Source: Vibrio porteresiae DSM 19223 (GTDB lineage Bacteria; Pseudomonadota; Gammaproteobacteria; Enterobacterales; Vibrionaceae). Taken from it: a DNA stretch of 64,000 bases. Where the stretch lies: NCBI RefSeq assembly GCF_024347055.1, contig NZ_AP024895.1:2480001-2544000 (forward strand), given 5' to 3'. This document shows, one piece after another, positions 52,079-60,700 of this stretch. Under the pieces are notes generated by a model, which worked only from the letters and a program-made list of their open reading frames with translations, was not told the origin of the DNA and made no database searches. How positions within the stretch are numbered: position 1 is the first letter of the stretch; each line of letters starts with the position of its first letter. The position numbers and the translations under genes were made by a program.

Positions 52079-52280
52079 ATGAACTGTAGATACTTTTCTC
52101 CAATATGCTATTTTAGGCATAATGATTCATAACTCTTCCGCCATCGCAATACCTCCAAAGAGTCAACAATGCTAAAGCGCTAGCGAAGTCTTGAATTGGC
52201 GCTTATTAATCAGATGATTAGTTAATCTGGCTATACTTAGCTTGTAGCAATTTAACTTACCTCGAAAAAGGAGCTTTACG

Positions 52281-52772
52281 ATGGTTCATGCACACTTCAG
52301 CCGTTGGCTGTTGCTCTCAATTGCCACCTTGTTTTCAACGTCACTTTTTGCCCAAGCAGAGGACACAGTATTGACCGTGACTGGGATTCCCAAAACCCAA
52401 GAATTCAGTCTCGACCAACTGATCAAAAACGCCGATGAAGAGATTGTAACAGCGACGCCTTGGACCGACGGACAAACCAAATTTAAAGGCATTTCTGCGC
52501 AAAAACTGCTGTCACTAACCGGGGGCAGTAAAAGCAATTTGAAAGTGATTGCCCTCAATAATTACTGGGCGGTGATCCCTTATGCCGACATTGAAAAATA
52601 CAATCCTGTATTTGCCGTTGAACGTAATGGCGAAGAGATGAGCGTACGTGATAAAGGCCCAATCTGGGTGATTTATCCACTCTCTAAATTCGACCAAGTA
52701 AGCAACGAACTATTACACAGCCGCATGGTTTGGCAGGTCAACCGTGTTGAACTGACCCAACAAACCAAATAA
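52281..52772 (+). CDS. Periplasmic SUOX-fold (molybdopterin-domain-like) protein, PruR-like
   Basis: A 163-residue exported protein. The signal peptide is about residues 1-25 (ending FAQA). The rest resembles the oxidoreductase molybdopterin-binding (SUOX, PF00174) fold: TPWTDG at 59-64, NNYWAVIPYAD at 93-103 and GPIWVIYP at 126-133. The mature part has no cysteine, so it lacks the Mo-ligating Cys of true oxidoreductases. This, and its place directly before a GGDEF-EAL gene, match PruR, the periplasmic pterin-binding partner of DcpA in Agrobacterium, reported as widely conserved. AAAGGAG lies 7-8 nt before the ATG. The assignment as PruR is inference. Confidence 0.75.
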   Translation: MVHAHFSRWLLLSIATLFSTSLFAQAEDTVLTVTGIPKTQEFSLDQLIKNADEEIVTATPWTDGQTKFKGISAQKLLSLTGGSKSNLKVIALNNYWAVIPYADIEKYNPVFAVERNGEEMSVRDKGPIWVIYPLSKFDQVSNELLHSRMVWQVNRVELTQQTK

Positions 52773-52790
52773 CTCATCGAACTCGTTAAA

Positions 52791-54728
52791 GTGGTCTCAC
52801 TGCGCATGAATAAGAGTTTTATTGGTTTCATTGTGATGATATTTGCTCTCTTTATCTTCACGATAATGACACTATTTAAATTCAACAGCGTCTACGACAT
52901 GCTGACAAAGAACACGCAGTTGTCAGCGTGGTCGCTTGCGCAAATGGAAGTCGAAACTCTGGAACTAATGAACCAGTTAGACCGCTATTTGCTTGATAAT
53001 AATGCGTCTAAGCGACGCCTAAACCTCAAGTTTGATGTGCTATGGAACCGCTACGAAACCTTTTTGACCAGCGATGAAATGGCACAAGTTCGTGAAAATT
53101 ACGATTCAAAAGCCACTATCGTAAGAGCGTTTAATCTATTAAAAACGCATGAACAAGACGTAATAAAAGGAGATCGCGACAAGTTAGTCGTATTAGACCA
53201 ACAGTTGCAAGCGATGTTGCCTGATATCCGTAACTTGATGATAGTGAACTTCACTGGGCGCCAATCGATTGAACATCGCCGAATCATCGAAGAGACCAAA
53301 ACCCAGATCTACCTCTCGATGGTGTTTATTTTGCTGGTGTTAGCCTATCTATCACGTCGCTATTACAAACATAACCAGTATCAACAAGAGATGGCGTGGC
53401 AAGACCCTTTAACCAAACTGAAAAACCGTAACTTCTTATTCGTTGCCATTGAAGATCAAAAAAGGTCGCAAAAGCCGATGACCTTAGTACTGTTTGATAT
53501 CAACGGCTTCAAAGACCTCAATGATACCTTCAGTTACGGTTATGGCGACAAAGTGCTCTTGGCGATTAGCGACAAGCTTCGTCAATCCTGTACGTTATAC
53601 GAGGGTATTGATTGTGCTCGCGTTGGGGCAGACGAATTCGCTATCCTCACTACGAATAAGCAGCTCGATATGGCAAGCTGTATCGATAAATTGGCCAAAG
53701 AGCTGTCTCATCTGCTCAATGAAATGGATCCATCACATCGCGCGACGCTCTCGTTTGGTGTGGCCACATCGCATGAACTTTCAGATACCACTCAACAATA
53801 TATAAAGCGCTCGGCCAATTTATTTAACAATGCCGATTTTGCACTCAATATTGCCAAACGAAACAGCAACGGCTCAGTCATTCATTACAGCCAAGAGATT
53901 GAAGATGAGCACCGTAAGAAACGGCAATTGGCTAGTGAACTGGAAGCCTTGCTCGATTCACCCAATCAAACTCAGTTATACATGTGCTTTCAGCCCATCA
54001 TTTCTGTCGTTAACTCTAATAAGTTAGGGTGCGAAGCCCTGATTCGCTGGAATAACCCCAACTATGGTTTTATTAACCCAGAATATTTGATTCGTATTGC
54101 TGAAGAAGCTGGCTTTGCTAAACGCTTGGGCTATTGGATCATGCTGCAAGTAAAGTATGCGTTAACACACGATTGGGCCCCCTTTAGCCATCGGATCGAG
54201 GTCGCGATTAATCTGTCCGACTCGCTATTTGATGAAGAATTGCCCGAGATGATGACGTCGATATTTTCGGGAGAGGAAAACTACCTCAACTCCATTGTGT
54301 TAGAAATCACCGAAACCATGACCCTAGATGAGGTTGAACGCAGTACCAATATTATCAATCGTCTTGAAGAGATTAACATTCGCATGGCACTGGATGATTT
54401 TGGTACAGGCTGGTCATCGCTGTATAACTTAAATCACATGAAATTTAATAAGCTAAAGATCGACAAATCCTTCGTGGAAAACATCAGCCAGTATGACAAT
54501 CAGCACTTTTTCATTTCGGCAATCGTGACCTTATCACATCAGCTGGGCATTAAAGTTGTGGCAGAAGGCGTCGAGCAGAAAAACCAGTTGGAACGTTTAA
54601 CTGAACTGGGCGTAGATGAATTTCAAGGCTACTACTTTTCTAAACCCGTACGCAAAGAGGAATTTACCGAATTTGGTATCCGCTTTTTTGCTGGGCAGTA
54701 TGAGCAACGCAGAAAATCGCTTCACTAG
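52791..54728 (+). CDS. Membrane GGDEF-EAL c-di-GMP phosphodiesterase, DcpA-like
   Basis: A 645-residue protein. Two membrane segments (about 12-28 and 172-186) enclose a periplasmic helical sensor domain. The GGDEF domain follows, with its active-site motif changed to GADEF at 279-283. The EAL domain starts near residue 385, with EAL at 415-417 and intact metal and catalytic motifs: NLSDSLF, LEITETM, DDFGTGW, KIDKSF and AEGVEQ. It should break down c-di-GMP; cyclase activity is uncertain. GTG 52791 or ATG 52806 could be the start. It is 18-33 bp after the SUOX-fold gene, so the periplasmic protein is likely its signal partner. V. cholerae VC1934 occupies this place, from memory. Confidence 0.88.
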   Translation: MVSLRMNKSFIGFIVMIFALFIFTIMTLFKFNSVYDMLTKNTQLSAWSLAQMEVETLELMNQLDRYLLDNNASKRRLNLKFDVLWNRYETFLTSDEMAQVRENYDSKATIVRAFNLLKTHEQDVIKGDRDKLVVLDQQLQAMLPDIRNLMIVNFTGRQSIEHRRIIEETKTQIYLSMVFILLVLAYLSRRYYKHNQYQQEMAWQDPLTKLKNRNFLFVAIEDQKRSQKPMTLVLFDINGFKDLNDTFSYGYGDKVLLAISDKLRQSCTLYEGIDCARVGADEFAILTTNKQLDMASCIDKLAKELSHLLNEMDPSHRATLSFGVATSHELSDTTQQYIKRSANLFNNADFALNIAKRNSNGSVIHYSQEIEDEHRKKRQLASELEALLDSPNQTQLYMCFQPIISVVNSNKLGCEALIRWNNPNYGFINPEYLIRIAEEAGFAKRLGYWIMLQVKYALTHDWAPFSHRIEVAINLSDSLFDEELPEMMTSIFSGEENYLNSIVLEITETMTLDEVERSTNIINRLEEINIRMALDDFGTGWSSLYNLNHMKFNKLKIDKSFVENISQYDNQHFFISAIVTLSHQLGIKVVAEGVEQKNQLERLTELGVDEFQGYYFSKPVRKEEFTEFGIRFFAGQYEQRRKSLH

Positions 54729-54763
54729 TTTTAACGTAACATCAAGACGACTAGAACATAGCA

Positions 54764-54796
54764 ACAAAAAATGCCTCTCAAGAGGCATTTTTACTG
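54764..54796. terminator. Bidirectional terminator between EAL gene and grxB
   Basis: AAAAATGCCTCT and AGAGGCATTTTT (small loop), with A- and T-rich ends; shared by convergent genes. Confidence 0.85.
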
Positions 54797-54818
54797 TGCG
54801 AACATGCGAACAATAGGC

Positions 54819-55457
54819 TTAGTCAGCCATCATCACACTCACACCAGTTGCCACAGAACGGCGACGTAACCACGTCATGACACGTTCTGGCCATTCAATT
54901 TCAGGCAAACAAATCCAGCCACGTAATAGTGAATAGATCACTGCTTCATCAAGTAAACTGGTCACGCCATGCTCAGGGAAAAGTAAGGCTTCAACAGCAG
55001 CGATATGCTCAGTCACTTGCGCAGCAATCGCCTCTTTTTCTGCGATTAGGCGTTCAAAGTTGAGTTCTTCAGTCTCTTTGTTCTTTTGCCATAGCTGACG
55101 GCTATTCAGAGTCAAAAACTCCCCGAGTCCCAGTTGGTGCCAACGTGGGTAGCCTACTTTTTGCAGCAACGGAAACGCTTGAGATTGCCAGTTAGCTACT
55201 GCTTCACTCACCATTTGAGGTGCGACATCGGCCAATTTAAGCCCAAGCAAATAATGGATAATATCTAAGCTTTCACCCATTGCGCTACCATCGGCTTTCA
55301 CCAAGATTGGCACTGCTTTTTTACCAATGAGTGCCGTTGGTGTGGCAAGGTCATCGTAAGCTAAAACCTTCTCTTCCACAGGAATATGCAAAAGGCCAGC
55401 AATGTAACGAACACGCGCACAGAAAGGACAATGTTCATAAATGTAAAGAGTTAACAT
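54819..55457 (-). CDS. grxB: Glutaredoxin 2
   Basis: A 212-residue GST-fold glutaredoxin (E. coli GrxB has 215). The redox site CPFC is C10 and C13 in LYIYEHCPFCARVR. The cis-Pro segment is KAVPIL, followed by the GST-like helical C-terminal domain. The frame extends 20 codons upstream; ATG 55457 matches the family start (MLTLYIYEHC). Divergent from the LysE-type gene. Confidence 0.93.
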   Translation of the reverse strand: MLTLYIYEHCPFCARVRYIAGLLHIPVEEKVLAYDDLATPTALIGKKAVPILVKADGSAMGESLDIIHYLLGLKLADVAPQMVSEAVANWQSQAFPLLQKVGYPRWHQLGLGEFLTLNSRQLWQKNKETEELNFERLIAEKEAIAAQVTEHIAAVEALLFPEHGVTSLLDEAVIYSLLRGWICLPEIEWPERVMTWLRRRSVATGVSVMMAD

Positions 55458-55613
55458 GGAGATACCGTTCTTCAGTGAATATCGCGGCATTATGCCATAA
55501 GCAGTAGGGATATTCATGATTGCGCTCTTTTTCTTTCATGCCCTATTGCCACTTTCGTCACACACTATTATGGTGAGGGTCAGCTCAACAGTATAAGGAT
55601 ATGGAATTTCTCT

Positions 55614-56234
55614 ATGAACACAGCAATATTAGGCATGTTCATCCCAACTTTCTTTTTTGTTTCAATCACTCCTGGGATGTGTATGACCTTAGCATTAACG
55701 TTAGGTATGAGTATTGGTTATCGCCGCACACTATGGATGATGGCGGGTGAAGTCGTTGGTGTTGCTGTCGTCGCGGTTTCCGCTGTGATCGGGATTGCCG
55801 CTGTCATGTTGCACTACCCTTGGCTATTTACTGTGTTTAAATGGATTGGTGCAACTTACCTAGCCTACCTAGGCATTCAAATGTGGCTATCCAAAGGGAA
55901 ACTCGCCGTGAGTTTTGAAGACAAGCAACATTTTGAAGGCAGTGACCGCGATTTAATTGCGCAAGGATTCATTACCGCGATTGCTAACCCAAAAGGTTGG
56001 GCATTTATGATCTCCCTGTTGCCACCGTTCATTGATAATTCCATGAGCCTCACGCCCCAATTGGCGTTTTTAGTCAGCATCATCATGGTATCGGAATTTT
56101 TGTGTATGTCTCTTTATGCCACGGGTGGTAAGGGGCTACGTAAAGCATTAGGTCAGGCGAAAAACGTGCGTTTACTCAACCGCGTTGCAGGTTCTCTAAT
56201 GATTGGTGTGGGTATTTGGCTCTTCTGCAGTTAA
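55614..56234 (+). CDS. LysE/RhtB-family amino-acid exporter
   Basis: A 206-residue membrane protein with about six hydrophobic segments. The family motif near the start is SITPGMCMTLALTLGMSIGYRR (in part: SITPGMCMTLALTLGMS), with the NPKGWAFM motif near residue 122. Members export lysine, threonine, homoserine lactones or similar; the substrate here is unknown. It is a single gene between grxB (divergent) and the GH3 gene (convergent). Confidence 0.88.
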   Translation: MNTAILGMFIPTFFFVSITPGMCMTLALTLGMSIGYRRTLWMMAGEVVGVAVVAVSAVIGIAAVMLHYPWLFTVFKWIGATYLAYLGIQMWLSKGKLAVSFEDKQHFEGSDRDLIAQGFITAIANPKGWAFMISLLPPFIDNSMSLTPQLAFLVSIIMVSEFLCMSLYATGGKGLRKALGQAKNVRLLNRVAGSLMIGVGIWLFCS

Positions 56235-56252
56235 GGTTTCCTTCCCCATTCG

Positions 56253-56290
56253 AAAAAACGCCCACAACAATGTGGGCGTTTTGCTTTTCT
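56253..56290. terminator. Bidirectional terminator between LysE gene and GH3 gene
   Basis: AAAACGCCCACA and TGTGGGCGTTTT around a 4-nt loop, followed by GCTTTTCTC. Confidence 0.88.
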
Positions 56291-56318
56291 CTTTTAGCGA
56301 TTGCGCTAAGAGATTTGC

Positions 56319-59096
56319 TTAATAAGCGTAGGCTTCAGACTTATCAACTTGAACCGATAATTGCAGTGGTCCAGGCAGTGGGTTTGAATCCTTGGTGGTC
56401 AACGTAATGGTATCGTCCGCTTTCATCGTATTAGAAAGCAAGATGTTATCTGAGCTGTCACCAATTTCTACGCGGTAAGTACCAGGATCAACCACCCAGC
56501 TATCACTGTTTTGCACATAGTAAGCAAAGGAACGCGCATTAAGTGGAATAGACACTGTTTTGCTCGCGCCGGCTTCCAAATAAATTTTGCTAAAGCCTTT
56601 TAACTCATGCTCTGGGCGTTCAACGCTGGAGCTGAGTGGCGCAATATACAGCTGAGGAACCGCATAACCCGCTTTGCCACCGGTATTGGTCACAGTAAAG
56701 TTGGCGTACATGGTGTCATCTCCCAACACTTTGCTCGAAGAGAGTGACATATCTGAGAAAGTAAAATCGGTGTATGACAGGCCAAAACCAAATGGATAGA
56801 GCGGCTTATGGCTCGATGCTTCATAACCACGGTAACCAAAGAACAGCCCTTCAGAGTAGGTCATGCTGGTTTTCGCATCATCACCCACGTAGTCATCGGG
56901 ATCTGAATAAGAGGCATAGCTCGGGTTAAATTTCACTTTTTTGTCCAAAGTGATTGGCAACTTGCCTGATGGGTTCACATCACCATACAGGATTTCCGCC
57001 AAAGCCTGACCACCGTATTGACCGCTGTACCAAGCATGTAGGATACCCGGAGCAGTGTTTGCCCATGGCATCATGTTCATTGCACCGCCACCATGCATCA
57101 CAACGATGGTATTTGGATTAGCAGCGATCACTTTGTTCAGCATCACTTTTTCTTGATCTGGTAGATCAAAACCTGGGTCAAAGCCTTCCCCTTCATACTC
57201 GTAGTTACGACCTACCACAGCCACAACCGCGTCGTAATCAGCAAGATCGGTCGGTGGAACCAATGATGCCCAGCTAAACTGAATACCATTTAGCCCGCCA
57301 AGGTTCGATTGGAAATATTGCTCACGGCTGTATTCCAAACGGAATGAGTAAAGACGACCTGCCACCAGTTTCGGTGTTTTCACTGTTACCGGCACTGCGT
57401 TAGGTACATCTGACGCACGCGGTTCACCATCGCTTTCCATCATCAAATTGCCATTCATGTACAATTTGAATGGGCCATCGGCACGCACTTTAAACACATG
57501 CACACCATCGATAGTTGGACGCAATTTGCCGCGTAAACGAACAGAGAAAGCACCTTGAGTCGGTGAAACATCACTTATTTCACGTACCCCATCTTGTGCA
57601 TCACTTGGAATCGAGGTGCAATCAAGACCACTGTCATTATCGCTATCATCATCGGTACATGGGTTCACGACTTCGTTGGTCATCGCAGTCCAGTCAAAGT
57701 TAATGCCTAACTCTTTACGAGTTAGCACTGGGTCACCAGAGAGATCGGTGTTATCGAAATACTCTGCGGTCACACCCACTTCACACTCATCATCTGCACT
57801 GGTGCAACTTGGTTGTACAAACAGCGCGGTACTTGGCGTAAGAGACATACTTTTGATAAAAGTGACATTATCTGAATTGGTATTCAGCTGCTGTAGACCC
57901 GCCAGTTCCGTTACATAATTATCGTCTGGATCTGAGTTAGCCGTACCGTAAGGAGAGGTTGGTGCTTGTTGTGCGAAATTGCCGATGACCGCAATCTTCG
58001 CCGATTTACTCAATGGCAGAATTTTCCCGTCATTGCCTGACTCGTTTTTCAACAACACAATCCCTTCACGGGCCGCATCTAACGAGGCTTCTTGACCATA
58101 TTCTGGGTAATCCAAAGTATGAGCAGCATAGGTCGCTTCATCAAAGCCATAACGAACCAGTGCACGTAAGTTACGTTTCACTTTATCGTCAATCACGTTT
58201 TGCGTTAGCGCGCCGCTTTCCACGTAAGGCTGCAGAGTCGATTCGGTGAATTTCAAACCGGATGGCATATCTAAGTCAGTACCTGCCCATGCGCCTTCAA
58301 AACCATGTTGAATCGAGTTAAAGTCTGACAGAACAAAGCCTTGGTAACCCCACTCACCTTTCAAAATATCGGTGATGATGTGATGGTTTTCACAAGCGTA
58401 TTCACCATTTATTTTGTTAAAGCCACACATGATGGACGCGATATCCGCGTTTTTCACTAGGGATTCAAATGGCACTAAATACATTTCACGTAAGGTGCGT
58501 TCGTCCACATTCACATCAAGATAATGGCGATTGGCTTCTTGCTCATTGGCGATGAGGTGCTTAGCACCCGCTTGAACACCCTGTACCTGAATACCATTAG
58601 TAATGGCTGGCGCCATAACCGCACAGAGGAATGGGTCTTCACCACAGATCGATTCTGCCGTACGACCATTGAATGGAGTACGGTATAAGTTCACCACAGG
58701 AGACAACACTTGCTCACCACCAGCGCTACGCGTTTCATAGGCCAGCGCCATGCCAAGTTGCTTCGCTCGGTTAATATCCCAAGTCGCCGCTAAAAGAGTT
58801 TGGGATGGGTAGCTTGCACCAAAAATGGTGCTATTGACGTACACTCCCATCGAAGAGTCATAGGCGACGGTACCATCGATACCAAAACGGGAGTTGGTTG
58901 GAATCATGTGACCATCGTCAACACGAATAAAACTGTATTTTTCTGACTGGGACATGTTATCCGCAATCGCACTGACTCGGGCTTCCACTTCTGCCCATGT
59001 TTTCCCATTGTAATCGGCCTGCGCTGCCACTGGCACCACCCAAATTGCTAATGAGACTAGCGATCCTAGCTTGCTTAATTTCATCGTCTTACTCAT
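56319..59096 (-). CDS. Secreted glycoside hydrolase family 3 beta-glycosidase with PA14 domain
   Basis: A 925-residue exported enzyme. Signal peptide to about residue 27 (ending AQA). GH3 N-terminal barrel with KH at about 179-180 and the nucleophile Asp near 258 in GFVLSDFN (usual form SDW). A PA14 carbohydrate-binding insert spans about 440-600 (FKLYMNGNLMMESDG region). The GH3 C-terminal sandwich follows (VVAVVGRNYEYEGEGFD), then a fibronectin-like domain (PLYPFGFGLSYTDF). Probably a beta-glucosidase or beta-xylosidase; substrate unresolved. ATG 59096 is preferred over GTG 59099. It is 5 bp after the small secreted gene, so the two are surely co-transcribed. Confidence 0.92.
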   Translation of the reverse strand: MSKTMKLSKLGSLVSLAIWVVPVAAQADYNGKTWAEVEARVSAIADNMSQSEKYSFIRVDDGHMIPTNSRFGIDGTVAYDSSMGVYVNSTIFGASYPSQTLLAATWDINRAKQLGMALAYETRSAGGEQVLSPVVNLYRTPFNGRTAESICGEDPFLCAVMAPAITNGIQVQGVQAGAKHLIANEQEANRHYLDVNVDERTLREMYLVPFESLVKNADIASIMCGFNKINGEYACENHHIITDILKGEWGYQGFVLSDFNSIQHGFEGAWAGTDLDMPSGLKFTESTLQPYVESGALTQNVIDDKVKRNLRALVRYGFDEATYAAHTLDYPEYGQEASLDAAREGIVLLKNESGNDGKILPLSKSAKIAVIGNFAQQAPTSPYGTANSDPDDNYVTELAGLQQLNTNSDNVTFIKSMSLTPSTALFVQPSCTSADDECEVGVTAEYFDNTDLSGDPVLTRKELGINFDWTAMTNEVVNPCTDDDSDNDSGLDCTSIPSDAQDGVREISDVSPTQGAFSVRLRGKLRPTIDGVHVFKVRADGPFKLYMNGNLMMESDGEPRASDVPNAVPVTVKTPKLVAGRLYSFRLEYSREQYFQSNLGGLNGIQFSWASLVPPTDLADYDAVVAVVGRNYEYEGEGFDPGFDLPDQEKVMLNKVIAANPNTIVVMHGGGAMNMMPWANTAPGILHAWYSGQYGGQALAEILYGDVNPSGKLPITLDKKVKFNPSYASYSDPDDYVGDDAKTSMTYSEGLFFGYRGYEASSHKPLYPFGFGLSYTDFTFSDMSLSSSKVLGDDTMYANFTVTNTGGKAGYAVPQLYIAPLSSSVERPEHELKGFSKIYLEAGASKTVSIPLNARSFAYYVQNSDSWVVDPGTYRVEIGDSSDNILLSNTMKADDTITLTTKDSNPLPGPLQLSVQVDKSEAYAY

Positions 59097-59101
59097 CACT
59101 C

Positions 59102-59341
59102 TTATTTGGTTTTAACGCTCAGTGAGTCGTCGTGTTTTGGAGAAACTTGCAACAACTGCTGCTGTTTTGTGTTGTTCTTTTCCACGTAATCACTCGCGTA
59201 CGTAATGTTATCTTTTTTCTGTTCGTACTCTGCACGCGCTTGTGAATCACTCTCATTTTGAGTGCTCTGTGCATACACTGCCACAGGTTGAGCAACCATG
59301 AATGCGATACCCAAAAGGCTCCACTGCTTTTGAAAACTCAT
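59102..59341 (-). CDS. Small secreted protein upstream of GH3 gene, function unknown
   Basis: A 79-residue protein with a signal peptide (about residues 1-24, ending VYAQ) and a short, polar, Gln/Lys/Asp-rich mature part with no Cys and no recognised domain. ATG 59341 has AAGGAG 8 nt upstream; two further starts at 59344 (GTG) and 59347 (ATG) lie too close to it. The gap to the GH3 gene is 5 bp. I do not recognise the family. A role in folding, secretion or anchoring of the GH3 enzyme is a guess from context. Confidence 0.65.
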   Translation of the reverse strand: MSFQKQWSLLGIAFMVAQPVAVYAQSTQNESDSQARAEYEQKKDNITYASDYVEKNNTKQQQLLQVSPKHDDSLSVKTK

Positions 59342-59752
59342 CACCATCTCTCCTTACTAGATGCTAGTGTCGTCAATCGGTTGGGCTTGTTCTTTGTCTA
59401 AACTAAACCAAACCGTACAGTTATATTAACCACGGTAAATTACTGTAAACAAGATGGAACTTCTTTTCGGGATGAGCTGTCAAATCGTACCTAAAGTATT
59501 CTGTCAGGTTGAAGACATCGTTGACGTACAGCTATATAAATCATTGAGTTATCTATGATTCGTTCGCATGCATACATTAAAACTAAGAGGCATTATGAAG
59601 GGATAACTGAGTGTTTTATCTACAAATGAGTACCATTATTGCACTAACCTAACACTCAGCTTGCAGAAAATTTTCATAATAAAATCAATTTATTGGAATC
59701 TGGATCTAAAAACCTCTTCGCGATGAAGAGGTTTTTTTTCCACTAATGACGA
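59342..59752. other. 411-bp gap upstream of the GH3 operon
   Basis: AT-rich, no gene seen. It holds the GH43 terminator at 59708-59736 and presumably the promoter for the small secreted/GH3 pair. No clear LacI- or AraC-type operator was identified. Confidence 0.5.
59708..59737 (-). terminator. Terminator after GH43 gene
   Basis: AAACCTCTTC, loop GCGAT, GAAGAGGTTT with T-run on the plus strand and TTTTTAG on the minus strand. It lies 16 bp past the GH43 stop. Confidence 0.8.
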
Positions 59753-60688
59753 CTATTCCGCACTACCAAAATCGGGCATCCCCTCTTTCCAAGAGAAGTA
59801 TTTCATCCGAGTGTGACGGTTCGGGTCCCACAAAGGGTCACCTTCAATCTCGGTATAATCTCGCGCATGGTAAACCAACACATCACGTCCCTGTTCGTCT
59901 TTGGTAAAACTGCTGTGCCCAGGACCATACACTTTGGCTGGCCAATTAGTGCGAAATACCGGCACTGGTGATTTATGCCAATTCTCTGCTTGTAACAAGT
60001 CGGCATTTTCATCAACCCACAACATTCCCATGCAGTAGTTTTCATCTGTGGCACTGGCAGAATAGGTCAACCACACTTTGCCGTGACTTTGGAGCAAGTA
60101 AGGGCCTTCGTTAACCATAAATCCACGTGTTTCCCACTCAAACTCTGGAACAGAAAGTAGCGTTCCGGGCAATTTGAGCTGCGTCGGAGTGACCATTTCC
60201 GCAATATAAAGATTGGAGTTACCTGCAATACTCGGATCTTTTTGCGCCCAGATGTAATAGTCCTTGTCCTGATGGTGGAACACCGTTGCATCAAGGCAAA
60301 AAGCATCAATACCAGAATCCACCTGACCGACAAAGGTCCATTCTGGTGTCATCGGATCAGAGCTTAAGTTTTCGATGGCATACATCCGATGCTGAAACAG
60401 ATCATCTTTGATTTCACGGCTTGGCGCTGCGGCAAAATAGATCATCCATCGCCCTTGCACGAAATGGATTTCTGGAGCCCAGACTAACTCTGAATAGGCC
60501 CCTTGATCCGGTTTATGCCAGGCAGTGATGATCTGTTCTGGTTCAGCCAGACCCGTTAAGGTTTTAGCACGGCGCAATTCAATACGATCATATTCCGGTA
60601 CTGACGCGGTAAAGTAGTAGTAACCATCATCATGCAGATACACCTGTGGATCGGCACGTTGAGCTATGATGGGATTGTGAAACGTCAT
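59753..60688 (-). CDS. Glycoside hydrolase family 43 protein
   Basis: A 311-residue five-bladed beta-propeller hydrolase. The three GH43 acidic residues are visible: D13 (RADPQVY), D133 (FCLDATVF) and E194 (VNEGPYLL). There is no signal peptide, so it acts in the cytoplasm on imported oligosaccharides, most likely alpha-L-arabinosides or beta-xylosides. GGAAAG lies 6 nt before the ATG. It follows the GPH transporter by 12 bp: import then hydrolysis. Confidence 0.9.
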   Translation of the reverse strand: MTFHNPIIAQRADPQVYLHDDGYYYFTASVPEYDRIELRRAKTLTGLAEPEQIITAWHKPDQGAYSELVWAPEIHFVQGRWMIYFAAAPSREIKDDLFQHRMYAIENLSSDPMTPEWTFVGQVDSGIDAFCLDATVFHHQDKDYYIWAQKDPSIAGNSNLYIAEMVTPTQLKLPGTLLSVPEFEWETRGFMVNEGPYLLQSHGKVWLTYSASATDENYCMGMLWVDENADLLQAENWHKSPVPVFRTNWPAKVYGPGHSSFTKDEQGRDVLVYHARDYTEIEGDPLWDPNRHTRMKYFSWKEGMPDFGSAE

Positions 60689-60700
60689 TGCGCTTTCCTT

